A DNA stretch of 64,000 bases from Actinophytocola gossypii. GTDB taxonomy: Bacteria; Actinomycetota; Actinomycetes; Mycobacteriales; Pseudonocardiaceae. A program made the translations under genes and the position numbers. Below, one piece after another: positions 35,928 through 43,800 of the stretch. Numbering within the stretch: the stretch's first letter is position 1; each line of letters opens with the position of its first letter. The notes under the pieces are model-generated. The model made no database searches, was not told the DNA's origin, and saw only the letters and a program-made list of their open reading frames with translations. The stretch lies in contig NZ_JAFFZE010000016.1 of assembly GCF_025165815.1 (NCBI RefSeq), positions 340,047 to 404,046 on the forward strand. The letters run 5' to 3'.

Positions 35928-36296
35928 GTGGAGTCGACTCGGGTGGATCGGTGGCTGTGGGCGGTCCGGCTGACCAAGACGCGCCCGGACGCGGCGGCGG
36001 CGTGCCGGGGCGGACACGTGCGGATCAACGACAAGCCGGCCAAACCGGCGACGACCGTGGTACCGGGTGACGAGGTCCGGGTCCGGGTCGCCGGCACCAC
36101 CAAGGTCGTCGAGGTGGTGCGGGTGATCCAGAAGCGGGTCGGCGCGGCGGACGCGGCCACCTGCTACCTCGACCGCACCCCCAAGCCACCGCCCGAGGCG
36201 CTCATGCCCGTCGCCCGGCGGGACCGCGGCGCCGGCCGCCCGACCAAGCGCGAACGCCGCGTCCTCGACCGCTTCCGCGCGGGGAGAACGCCGTGA
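35928..36296 (+). CDS. S4-domain RNA-binding protein (Hsp15-like)
   Basis: A 122-residue protein with an S4 RNA-binding domain at the N-terminus (RVDRWLWAVRLTKTRPDAAA, GGHVRINDKPAKP) and a basic tail (RRDRGAGRPTKRERR). It resembles Hsp15/HslR, which binds stalled 50S subunits. The GTG at 35928 has a G-run just upstream; ATG at 35916, overlapping the methyltransferase stop, is the alternative and adds four residues. The nearby arfB gene makes a ribosome-rescue theme plausible. Confidence 0.88.
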   Translation: MESTRVDRWLWAVRLTKTRPDAAAACRGGHVRINDKPAKPATTVVPGDEVRVRVAGTTKVVEVVRVIQKRVGAADAATCYLDRTPKPPPEALMPVARRDRGAGRPTKRERRVLDRFRAGRTP

Positions 36297-36305
36297 AGGT
36301 CACCT

Positions 36306-36683
36306 TCATGCCATGCGGAGCAGGGGGAGGTGCGGGGCGAGGTCGGCGCGGTTGCCGGAGGCGGTGATGCGGCCGGCGGCTTCGGCCTCGGACCAGGTGA
36401 GGGTGCCAGTGGCCAGTTCGAGCCAGGTGCGGGGGTCGGTCTCGACCACGTTCGGCGGGGTGCCCCGGGTGTGGCGGGGGCCCTCGACGCACTGGACGGC
36501 CGCGAACGGCGGCACCCGGACCTCGACGCTGCGGCCGGGGGCGTCCTGGGCCAGCGTGCGCAGGCTCAGGCGGACCGCGGCGGCCAGCGCGGGGCGGGCG
36601 GGCCGGTCGGCGGGACCGGTCAGCCACGGCCAGACGGCCTCGACGGCGGCGCGGAGTTCGTGAGGGTCGACGGGCCTGGTCAG
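36306..36683 (-). CDS. SCP-like (sterol carrier family) protein, probable CTG start
   Basis: A 125-residue protein of the actinobacterial sterol-carrier-like family (WPWLTGPADRPARPALAAAV, RSVEVRVPPFAAVQCVEGPRH, TPPNVVETDPRTWLELATGTLTW). No ATG, GTG or TTG is available near the conserved start. The only signal is CTG at 36683, overlapping the TGA of the EspG-like gene upstream (CTGA) just as ATGA/GTGA overlaps do elsewhere. Translation by coupling from a CTG is inferred. Function is unknown; lipid binding is possible. Confidence 0.75.
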   Translation of the reverse strand: MTRPVDPHELRAAVEAVWPWLTGPADRPARPALAAAVRLSLRTLAQDAPGRSVEVRVPPFAAVQCVEGPRHTRGTPPNVVETDPRTWLELATGTLTWSEAEAAGRITASGNRADLAPHLPLLRMA

Positions 36684-37492
36684 GACGCCGCCTCGGTCAC
36701 GATGTCGGTCAGCAGTTCCTCCACGTGGTGGGTCAGCTTGCGGGCGTCCGCGGGCGAGATCGTGGTCCACAGGGTGCCGTCCGGCCCGGGCCGCCTGATC
36801 TGCACGTAGCGGCCGTCCTCGGTGTCGAAGAAGGACACCACGCGCTCGGCTCTTCGGCGCCGGCCGAGGCGGTCGCGGGCGGCGGCGCCGAAGTTGCCCA
36901 TCCCGGACACGTCCTTGATCATCTCGGCGAGGGCGGTCGCGTCGTCGGTGCGGACGCCCTGGGCGAGCAGTGCCTTGTGGAAGCCCTCCTGGGTGCCACC
37001 ACCCGCGGTCGCGGCGGCCTCGAAGTCGGTGGTGCGCAGCGTCACCGACTGGCCGGGGCCGGCGGGTTCGCTGGTCAGCGAACGCAGGGCCGCCCCGGGC
37101 AGGCCGGAGGCCGACGCCCGGCGCAACGTCACCCAGCCGTCGCTCAGCTCGGCGACCGCCGCGGACTCGCCGACGGCGGCGGCGAGGGCGCGGATGTTCC
37201 GGCCGGCGTAGGCCCGCACGTCGACCTCGCGGTCCGGCTTGGCCAGCAGCACCAGCATGTCCTCGAGCTCCGGGTGCGGCTCGACCGGCCGGCCGAGCCC
37301 CCGGCCCTCCAGCCCGGCCCACGCCTGCCGCTCCAGCCGGGCCCGCTCCTCGAAGGTCTTCCCCGGCGAGGGCACCTTCACCACCAGCGGCAGCTGACCG
37401 AGCCGCAGATGCTCCCACAGCACGTCGAACTCGAGGGCGGACAGGGAGATCGGATCGCTTCCGCCCTCGCCGAGGGAGAACGTGCTGGTCAC
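36680..37492 (-). CDS. EspG-like ESX secretion-associated protein
   Basis: A 270-residue soluble protein of the EspG family: N-terminal ISLSALEFDVLWEHLRLG, central beta/alpha core, and C-terminal VVSFFDTEDGRYVQIRRPGPDG followed by a helix. EspG proteins recognise PPE-type substrates. It lies 78 bases downstream of the PPE-like gene at 37571-38947, its likely client. GTG at 37492 follows a TAAGGT box at leaderless distance; a TTG three codons upstream is an alternative. It is complete, unlike the copy at the left window edge. Confidence 0.8.
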   Translation of the reverse strand: MTSTFSLGEGGSDPISLSALEFDVLWEHLRLGQLPLVVKVPSPGKTFEERARLERQAWAGLEGRGLGRPVEPHPELEDMLVLLAKPDREVDVRAYAGRNIRALAAAVGESAAVAELSDGWVTLRRASASGLPGAALRSLTSEPAGPGQSVTLRTTDFEAAATAGGGTQEGFHKALLAQGVRTDDATALAEMIKDVSGMGNFGAAARDRLGRRRRAERVVSFFDTEDGRYVQIRRPGPDGTLWTTISPADARKLTHHVEELLTDIVTEAAS

Positions 37493-37500
37493 GAGGCACA

Positions 37501-37506
37501 ACCTTA
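37501..37506 (-). promoter_or_regulatory. -10 box TAAGGT for the EspG-like gene
   Basis: On the minus strand TAAGGT is followed by eight bases and the GTG at 37492, with no ribosome site, fitting a leaderless start separate from the PPE-like gene. Confidence 0.5.
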
Positions 37507-37570
37507 GCTAGAGACGGCGAAGCGGGCGCCGCGAACGCGGCTCCCGCTCCATCCGTCGTTCTACGTCAGC

Positions 37571-38947
37571 TCACTGTTGCGGCGCGGAACCACCAATCAC
37601 CGTTGGTGCCACCTTGCGGTCGTCCCCGAACACGTCGTCGGTCTCCATCAGGTAGTCCGCCGCGAAGTGCTCGTCGTCGTCCTCGCCGTCCGCGCGCCGG
37701 CCGCCGGCACCCATCGCGCCGGGCGCGCCGCCGCGGCCACCGGCCGCACCGCCACCGACACCGCCGCCACCGGGACCACCGCGCAGCACGCTCTCACCCG
37801 GCACGCCGCCCATGCCGCGACCGAGCTGCGAGGCCGCCCGCGACCCGTCCGGGTCGATGCCGCCGGGCAGGCCGCCACCGGGCAGACCGCCGGGCAGGCC
37901 ACCGCGCAGCGGCTGCGCCCCGCGCACGATGTCGCCCGCGTTGCCGCTGGTCCCCGGCATGCCGGTGATCGGGAAGCCGCCGTTCGGGTTGCCGTACGGC
38001 GGCAGGCCGCCCTGGTTGGGCAGGTACTGCGGCGGGTTGCCGCCGGGCATCATGGGCGGGCCACCGAGCGGGGGCGGGGCCGGCGCCGGCGGCAGGCCGG
38101 ACGGTGTGGTGTTCTGCGGCGGCAGCCCGGAACCGCCGCCGATCGGCGGCACGTTCCCGACGCTGCCGCCACCACCGCCGCCGCCACCACCACCGCCGCC
38201 GTTGAAGCCGCCGGACAGGTGGCCGCCGTTCGGCGTGGGCGAGCTGGTGTTGCCGCCGGTCGGGATGCTGACGCCACTGGTGTTGGTACCCCCGCCACCG
38301 CCACCGCCGCCGATCGAGTCGGCCTGGGCACCGGTGCCGGTGACCGTGAACGCCGTGCCGCCCTGCGGCGGCGGGCTGCTCACCACGACGTCCGGCGGCG
38401 CCACGAACGTGCCGAGGCTCTCCCGGTTCCAGGTGCTGGACGACTCGTAGCTCTGCATGGTCTCGACCGCGCGCTGCGCGGCCTCGTCCTGCGCGGCCTC
38501 CTGCGCCTCGTGGTCGGCGGCCTGCGCGGCCACCCCGAGGGCGGGGCCGGGGTTGCCGATCACCGCGGCCGCGGCGGCGCCGGCGACCTGCCAGCCGGAC
38601 GGCGACGGCGTGGTCACCTTGACCGGCTCCGGCATCCTGGCCCGGGCGTCGGAGATGTAGTCGGCCTGCAGTTCGGTGGAGGTGCGCATCACCGAGCTCG
38701 CCGACTCGGCGTCGTTGGCCCACAGCGCGAGCGGGGTCAGGCCGGACTGCGCGCGCTCGGCGGCCTCGCCCTCCCAGGTCGCGTTGAGGCTCGTCAGCTT
38801 CTGGTTGAGGTCCTGGTCGACCTGGGTGAGTTCCTCGGACAGACCTTGCCAGTACGTCGTCTGCGGATCGGAAGCGGACGCACCCGGACCAGAGTTGATC
38901 ATGTTGTAGAGCTCGGGGTGGTCATAACCCCGCCAGCGGTTGCCCAT
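37571..38947 (-). CDS. PPE-like type VII secretion substrate with Gly/Pro-rich C-terminal half
   Basis: A 458-residue protein. The helical N-terminal domain (about 1-190) has a W-x-G turn (ATWEGEAAERAQ). A long Gly run and Pro/Gly-rich region (about 220-420) follow, then an acidic tail DYLMETDDVFGDD...VAPTVIGG. This tail matches that of the PPE-like protein at 147-1751, while the low-complexity parts differ. It is preceded by the ESX-like gene at 38962 and followed by an EspG-like gene. Surface or wall localisation is inferred. Confidence 0.72.
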   Translation of the reverse strand: MGNRWRGYDHPELYNMINSGPGASASDPQTTYWQGLSEELTQVDQDLNQKLTSLNATWEGEAAERAQSGLTPLALWANDAESASSVMRTSTELQADYISDARARMPEPVKVTTPSPSGWQVAGAAAAAVIGNPGPALGVAAQAADHEAQEAAQDEAAQRAVETMQSYESSSTWNRESLGTFVAPPDVVVSSPPPQGGTAFTVTGTGAQADSIGGGGGGGGTNTSGVSIPTGGNTSSPTPNGGHLSGGFNGGGGGGGGGGGGSVGNVPPIGGGSGLPPQNTTPSGLPPAPAPPPLGGPPMMPGGNPPQYLPNQGGLPPYGNPNGGFPITGMPGTSGNAGDIVRGAQPLRGGLPGGLPGGGLPGGIDPDGSRAASQLGRGMGGVPGESVLRGGPGGGGVGGGAAGGRGGAPGAMGAGGRRADGEDDDEHFAADYLMETDDVFGDDRKVAPTVIGGSAPQQ

Positions 38948-38961
38948 CGGGATCCCTCGTC

Positions 38962-39342
38962 CTAGTCGTAGATGCCCCAGCGGGCGCTGTTCGTGCCCTC
39001 GATCGCGAGGTACTGCCGCTCGGTGGACTCGAGCGACTCGATCGCGTTGGCCAGCTGCTTCTGGTAGCCGAGCAGGCACTCGTACGCGGAGTCGGCGCCG
39101 CCGCCGTTGGTGCGCTGACCGAACTGGCTGGCCGTCTCGTTGCTGACCGGGTCGCCCGCCCAGTCGTTCACCGGCAGCCCGGCCAGCTCGTTGACCTTGC
39201 GGGACACCCGGTCGTACGCGTCGCGGAACGCGGCCAGGGCCCCCGGGATCGCGGAGGGCTCGATACGCAGGCGCTGGTTGCCGCTGAAGGTCGGCCCCGG
39301 CGACGCGGACCCACCGCCACCGCCGTCGTAGCTCAGGAACAC
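38962..39342 (-). CDS. Small ESX-type protein with YxxxE export motif
   Basis: A 126-residue protein. After a Gly-rich start it is helical, and near the C-terminus it has QYLAIEGT, giving YLAIE, a fit to YxxxD/E. The segment NDWAGDPVSNETASQF occupies the turn position of WXG/PE-like proteins. GTG with GAGGAG upstream. It lies 14 bases before the PPE-like gene, like a PE-PPE pair. A similar layout is seen with the 2342-2719 protein. Confidence 0.65.
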   Translation of the reverse strand: MFLSYDGGGGGSASPGPTFSGNQRLRIEPSAIPGALAAFRDAYDRVSRKVNELAGLPVNDWAGDPVSNETASQFGQRTNGGGADSAYECLLGYQKQLANAIESLESTERQYLAIEGTNSARWGIYD

Positions 39343-39463
39343 GGCTCGTCTCCTCGGGATGTGCGATCGCGACGACTGTATCTCTGATGCGGTCCGCTGT
39401 GGACCGGTTCCCCCACAGTGGGCGAAACTTCTCCTGGGACGCGAGCCGGGCCCGTTCGTGACG

Positions 39464-40057
39464 TCAGTCGAGCGCCCCGATCGCGGCCGTCGCGATCCCG
39501 GGCACCGCACGGCAGAGCTCCGGCTGCGGCGTGACCGGCTGTTCGAGCGGACTGCTCAGCCCGTAGGAGACGTACAGCAGCTGCTCGTCGTGCACGTCGA
39601 CGACGCCGAGGCAGCTGTTCGGGTTGGCCGGGGTGAGCACGGTGAGCGGGTAGCCGGCGGCGTCGGCCTCGGACTTCCCGGCGTTCGCGGTCTCCACATA
39701 GGACCGCGCGTCCTGGTCGGTGACCGCGACGATCAGCAGCGAGACGTTGTTGGTCGTGCCGTTGGCGAAGCAGTCCTTCGCGCCGGGGAACAGATCGGAC
39801 TCCCCGGCCAGCGGCGGCCGGTCGGCGTCGAGCCCGAAGTCGGCCAGCGGCATCGCGGACACCACCTGGCAGACGTCGACGGTCGTCAGGTCGATCGGCG
39901 CCGGCCGGTCGACGCCCGTTGCCGAGGTGGTCTCCCGCTCGGTCTCCGACGGCGGATCCTGGGCCGGATCCTGGGCCGTGGGCGAGCCGGACTCACCGCT
40001 CGAGCAGCCCACCGCGAGCAGGGTGACGAGCAGCAGTGGCGCGAGCACGGTCGGCAT
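39464..40057 (-). CDS. DUF3558 family lipoprotein (copy 3)
   Basis: A 197-residue exported lipoprotein. The signal peptide ends in LLAVGC (Cys18), followed by a Ser/Glu/Thr-rich linker and a DUF3558-like domain (TTVDVCQVVSAMPLADFGLD, SLLIVAVTDQDARSYVETAN, NSCLGVVDVHD). It is more divergent than the two copies near the left end. It lies upstream of the second secretion cassette. Promoter TAGGTT is six bases before the ATG. Confidence 0.78.
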   Translation of the reverse strand: MPTVLAPLLLVTLLAVGCSSGESGSPTAQDPAQDPPSETERETTSATGVDRPAPIDLTTVDVCQVVSAMPLADFGLDADRPPLAGESDLFPGAKDCFANGTTNNVSLLIVAVTDQDARSYVETANAGKSEADAAGYPLTVLTPANPNSCLGVVDVHDEQLLYVSYGLSSPLEQPVTPQPELCRAVPGIATAAIGALD

Positions 40058-40063
40058 ACCCGG

Positions 40064-40069
40064 AACCTA
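40064..40069 (-). promoter_or_regulatory. -10 box TAGGTT for the DUF3558 gene
   Basis: Minus-strand TAGGTT, then CCGGGT and ATG at 40057: a leaderless start. It stands back to back with the plus-strand box at 40076-40081. Confidence 0.55.
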
Positions 40070-40075
40070 CCCGCT

Positions 40076-40081
40076 TACCAT
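40076..40081 (+). promoter_or_regulatory. -10 box TACCAT for the 40090 gene
   Basis: TACCAT is followed by eight bases and ATG at 40090, with no ribosome site; a leaderless start in the 32-bp gap shared with the divergent DUF3558 gene. Confidence 0.5.
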
Positions 40082-40089
40082 GAACAACC

Positions 40090-40497
40090 ATGCCGGAACA
40101 GGCCGCGCCGAACGCCAGGCGCCACGCGACCGAGTACCGCCCGACGCCGGAGCGGCGCACCGAGCTGGAGCGGGCGCTGCGGCTGGTCCGGGCCGGCTTC
40201 CGGGAGGAGGCGACGCTGCCGGACGCGGTACTGCGCGCCGAGCTGCTCGTCTACGCGGCCACCCCCGACGACGACACGGTCACCGCGTTCCCCAACCCGG
40301 ACGGCGAGCTGATGGTTCCGGCCTGCACGGCGGAGGAACGGGTGCCGGCGGCGTGGCCGGGCTGGCGCCGGGTGTCCGGCTGGGACCTGGTGCCCCAGCT
40401 CAACGGTCACCCGCTGCTGGTGGACCCGGAGGGGCCGGTGACCGCGACGTTCCCGGCCGAGCTGCTCCGGGCCAGGCTCAGCGCAGCCATCGGGTGA
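40090..40497 (+). CDS. SseB-like/type VII secretion-associated small protein (tentative)
   Basis: A 135-residue soluble protein. The segment LLVYAATPDDDTVTAFPNPDGELMVPACTAEER and the ending GHPLLVDPEGPVTATFPAEL resemble SseB-like domains that occur near type VII secretion genes in actinomycetes (only part of the match is certain). No signal peptide. It is divergent from a DUF3558 gene and close to a secretion cassette. The last 20 bases overlap the end of the convergent GGDEF-EAL gene. Confidence 0.55.
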   Translation: MPEQAAPNARRHATEYRPTPERRTELERALRLVRAGFREEATLPDAVLRAELLVYAATPDDDTVTAFPNPDGELMVPACTAEERVPAAWPGWRRVSGWDLVPQLNGHPLLVDPEGPVTATFPAELLRARLSAAIG

Positions 40498-42550
40498 TCT
40501 CCTCCGGCGGCCCCGGCTTGGCGTAGAGCCAGCCCTGGGCCGAGTCGCAGCCCAGCGCGGTCAGGCGGTCGGCCTGGTCCCGGGTCTCCACGCCCTCGGC
40601 GACGACGTCCAGCCGCAGCGTGTGCGCCAGCGAGACGAGGGCGTGCACGATCTGCGAGTCGACCGAGTCCGGCTCGTCGGCGCGCAGGCCCTCCACGAAC
40701 GAGCCGGCGATCTTGAGCGCGTGCACCGGCAGGTGACGCAGGTAGGCCAGGTTGGAGTAGCCGGTGCCGAAGTCGTCGATCGCGATGCGGACGCCCAGGT
40801 CGACGAGCTTGTGCAGGGCGCCGAGCGGCTCACCGGTGGTACCCATGATCGCGCTCTCGGTCAGCTCCAGCTGCAGGCTCGTCGGCGGCAGGCCGGTGTC
40901 GCGCAGGACGTTGGCGATGTCGTCGACCACGCCCGGCTCCTCGACCTGCCGGGCGGCGAGGTTCACGCTCACCACCGGCGCGATCCCGCCGAGGCGCGCC
41001 CACTCGGCGGCCTGCCGGCACGCCGTGGTCAGCACCCAGCGGCCGAGCGACACGATCAGCCCGGTCTCCTCGGCGAGCCCGATGAACCGGTCCGGCCCGA
41101 GCCGCCCGAACTCCGGGTGCGCCCAGCGCACCAGCGCCTCGGCGCCGATCAGCGTGCCGTCGGAGAACCGGACGATCGGCTGGTAGTCGACGTAGAACTC
41201 GTCCCGTTCCAGGGCCGCCGGCATCGACGCGGACAGCGTGATCCTGGCGATCTCGCGGGCGTTGCGTTCCGGGTCGAAGCAGGCCCAGCGGTTCTTCCCG
41301 TCGACCTTCGCCCAGTGCAGGGTGACGTCGGCGTCGCGCATGGTGTCGGCCGGGTTGGAGGTGCCGACCGCCCGCTCGACGATCCCGACGCTGGCCGACA
41401 CGGTCAGCCGGTGGCCGCCGACGTGCACCGGCTCGGCCACCGCGGCCAGGAGCTGCTCGGCCAGCTCGGTCAGCTCCGGGATGCCGGTGGTGCGCTCGAC
41501 CAGCACCACGAACTCGTCGCCGCCCATCCTGGCGACCAGCCGGCCGGGCGCGGACACCAGCCGGGACAACCGGTCGGCGATCACCACCAGCAGCTGGTCG
41601 CCGACGACGTGGCCGAGGGTGTCGTTGACCGCCTTGAAGCCGTCGAGGTCCAGGTAGCACAGCCCGATCCGCGAGTCGTTCGGGCCGGCGAACGCGGCGT
41701 GCAGCCGCTCGGTGAACAGCGCCCGGTTGCCCAGGCCGGTCAGCGGGTCGTGGTTGGCCTGGTGGCGCAGCTGCTCGGAGAGCGCGTGCCGCTCGGTGTC
41801 GTCCTCGACCATGCCGACCAGCAGCTGCGGGGCCCCGGTCTCGTCGCGCACCAGCGACACCGTCACGTTCGTCCACAGGGGCGAGCCGTCGCGCTTGCGG
41901 AAGCGGCGCTCGATCCGGTAGTGGTCGCGCTCGCCGCTGACCATCTCGTCGAAGTACCGGCGCAGCTCGGGCGGGTCGTCCTCGTGCAGGAAGTCACCCA
42001 GGTTCCGGTCGTGCAGCTGCTCGGGGTCCAGCTCCAGCATCTCGGCCATCGCGGAGTTGATCTCCAGCAGCCGCCCGGTGGTGTCGGTGATGCCGATGCC
42101 GATGGCCGCGTCGGAGAACATCGCGCGGAACCGGGCCTCGCTGCGCCTGCGCGCCGCCTCGGCCTGGTCGCGGGCGTCCAGCGCGGCGTGCCGCAGGGTC
42201 TCCTGCTCGCGGAAGATCCGCAGCTGCACGGCGCGGACGAACCCGCAGGCCAGCGCGGACTGCACGTCGGCGAGGACCGGCGCCCCGGCCAGCAGGTCGC
42301 CGACCAGCCGAACGGTGACCGCGAGCGCCTCCGGGGTGATGAACCGCAGGGCGACCAGCTCCGCGCCGACCCGCTCGATCGGGCCGGGAAGGAACGGCGT
42401 CGCGGCCGCGGCGGCCACCAGGGAGTCGGCGAGTACACCCACCCGGTCGAGCAGTTCCGCCCGTTCGGCCGCCACGAACCCGGTGCCCTCGAGCGCGTTC
42501 GCCCACGCCACCGCGAACGTGTCGCGGGCCGAGCATGTCCCGCCAGCCAC
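40478..42550 (-). CDS. PAS-GGDEF-EAL c-di-GMP signalling protein
   Basis: A protein of about 690 residues, cytosolic. Order: an N-terminal helical sensor-like region (1-130), a PAS/PAC domain (about 140-265), a GGDEF domain with intact MGGDEF, and an EAL domain with intact GAEALVRW, DDFGTGYS and AEGVET. Both cyclase and phosphodiesterase activities are therefore possible. GTG at 42550 is chosen because GAAAGG lies seven bases before it; GTG 42556 and ATG 42619 are in frame. It may feed the RsiG-type protein at 17188-17766, but no genetic link is seen. Confidence 0.92.
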   Translation of the reverse strand: MAGGTCSARDTFAVAWANALEGTGFVAAERAELLDRVGVLADSLVAAAAATPFLPGPIERVGAELVALRFITPEALAVTVRLVGDLLAGAPVLADVQSALACGFVRAVQLRIFREQETLRHAALDARDQAEAARRRSEARFRAMFSDAAIGIGITDTTGRLLEINSAMAEMLELDPEQLHDRNLGDFLHEDDPPELRRYFDEMVSGERDHYRIERRFRKRDGSPLWTNVTVSLVRDETGAPQLLVGMVEDDTERHALSEQLRHQANHDPLTGLGNRALFTERLHAAFAGPNDSRIGLCYLDLDGFKAVNDTLGHVVGDQLLVVIADRLSRLVSAPGRLVARMGGDEFVVLVERTTGIPELTELAEQLLAAVAEPVHVGGHRLTVSASVGIVERAVGTSNPADTMRDADVTLHWAKVDGKNRWACFDPERNAREIARITLSASMPAALERDEFYVDYQPIVRFSDGTLIGAEALVRWAHPEFGRLGPDRFIGLAEETGLIVSLGRWVLTTACRQAAEWARLGGIAPVVSVNLAARQVEEPGVVDDIANVLRDTGLPPTSLQLELTESAIMGTTGEPLGALHKLVDLGVRIAIDDFGTGYSNLAYLRHLPVHALKIAGSFVEGLRADEPDSVDSQIVHALVSLAHTLRLDVVAEGVETRDQADRLTALGCDSAQGWLYAKPGPPEEITRWLR

Positions 42551-42780
42551 CGTCACACCTTTCGGCTTCGAAGGTCTACCGAGGATAGAACCGTCCTCAC
42601 CGTGCGTCCACGCCGCCATCCTCCGCGTCGTACCTGGTCATCACGACGCGGCGGCGAACTTGTCGTTACCAATTCACCGGACAGGGTGACAAATCGGTAG
42701 CGCGCGACGACAATCTGTATCTTGGCAGCTCCGGCCCGCGAGCTGCCGAACGCGAGGGCAATTCGGAAAGGGCGAACAGG

Positions 42781-43647
42781 ATGAACAGTATCTTTCGCGA
42801 CAGGCGTCGTGGACTGCTGAGCGTGGCGGCCGCCGCCATCTCGGTGGTCACGGCGGCAGTGCTAGCCAGCCCCGCATCGGCCGACCAGGACGCCACCCCT
42901 GCAGGCGACCAGGCGGCCATCGACGCGTACGTGCGCAAGTACGACCACCCGATGGGTTCGCAGATCCGCAAACACGAGGACACCTCGGCCATGCCGGCCA
43001 CGGTCGACCCCCGCGACGTCGGCGTCATGGCGTCGGTGCCGGGCATCGACGTGAGCGGCTGGCAGGGCAACGTCGACTGGAACGCCCAGTGGAACGCCGG
43101 CAAGCGGTTCGTCTGGGTCAAGGCGACCGAGGGCACCGGGTACACCAGCCCGTACTTCGCCCAGCAGTACAACGGCTCGTACAACCGGGGCTTCATCCGC
43201 GGCGCGTACCACTTCGCGCTCCCGGACCGGTCAAGCGGCGCCGCGCAGGCGACCTTCTTCTCCAACAACGGTGGCGGCTGGTCCGGTGACGGCAAGACGC
43301 TGCCGGGCGCGCTGGACATGGAGTACAACCCGTACGGCGCGACCTGCTACGGAAAGTCCAAGTCGGCGATGGCGGCGTGGATCAGGGACTTCAGCGACAC
43401 CTACCACGCGCGGTGGAACAAGTACCCGGCGATCTACACCTCCACCAGCTGGTGGAACCAGTGCGTCGGGGCGAGCTTCAGCCGCACCAACCCGCTGTGG
43501 GTCGCGCGGTACTCCTCCACCGTCGGCCAGCTCCCGTACGACTGGAGCTTCTACACGGTGTGGCAGTACAGCTCGACGCCGATCGACCAGAACACGTTCA
43601 ACGGCAGCTACGACCGGCTCCAGGTGTTCGCCACGAACAGCGACTGA
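42781..43647 (+). CDS. Secreted GH25 lysozyme (N-acetylmuramidase)
   Basis: A 288-residue secreted peptidoglycan hydrolase. The signal peptide ends near ASPASA (residue 34). A short propeptide-like stretch precedes the GH25 domain: GIDVSGWQG (Asp90), VWVKATEGTGY, YHFALPD, and the catalytic pair in LDMEYNP (Asp179/Glu181). Aromatic-rich segments (STSWWNQCVG, SFYTVWQYSS) are typical of the family. It cleaves the MurNAc-GlcNAc bond. A strong hairpin follows, so it is monocistronic. Confidence 0.95.
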   Translation: MNSIFRDRRRGLLSVAAAAISVVTAAVLASPASADQDATPAGDQAAIDAYVRKYDHPMGSQIRKHEDTSAMPATVDPRDVGVMASVPGIDVSGWQGNVDWNAQWNAGKRFVWVKATEGTGYTSPYFAQQYNGSYNRGFIRGAYHFALPDRSSGAAQATFFSNNGGGWSGDGKTLPGALDMEYNPYGATCYGKSKSAMAAWIRDFSDTYHARWNKYPAIYTSTSWWNQCVGASFSRTNPLWVARYSSTVGQLPYDWSFYTVWQYSSTPIDQNTFNGSYDRLQVFATNSD

Positions 43648-43666
43648 GACCGGCACGATTCCCCCG

Positions 43667-43710
43667 CGAAGGGGGCCTTCGTCACCCACCCGGGCGCGAA
43701 GGCCCCCTTC
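43667..43710 (+). terminator. Hairpin terminator after the lysozyme gene
   Basis: CGAAGGGGGCCTTCG pairs with CGAAGGCCCCCTTC across a 15-base loop, giving a 14-bp stem 19 bases after the stop. No U-tract follows. Confidence 0.7.
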
Positions 43711-43800
43711 CGGCATTTAAGCTCCGCGTGAGCAGGGGAACGGTGTCCCCGGTGGCCACGTCGAACTGTCCGGGCCGGGACAACGAGTAGGGGAGAGGGC

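Noticed and set aside
36296-36312. GAAGGTCACCTTC palindrome between convergent genes as a terminator
   Set aside because: Six-base arms with a one-base centre are too short for a confident call.
43728-43790. Short frame VSRGTVSPVATSNCPGRDNE before the YGG-rich gene, a possible leader peptide
   Set aside because: The -10-like TAAGCT is too close, the frame has no ribosome site, and the single Cys and context do not match known leaders; it lies in a hairpin-rich 5' region.
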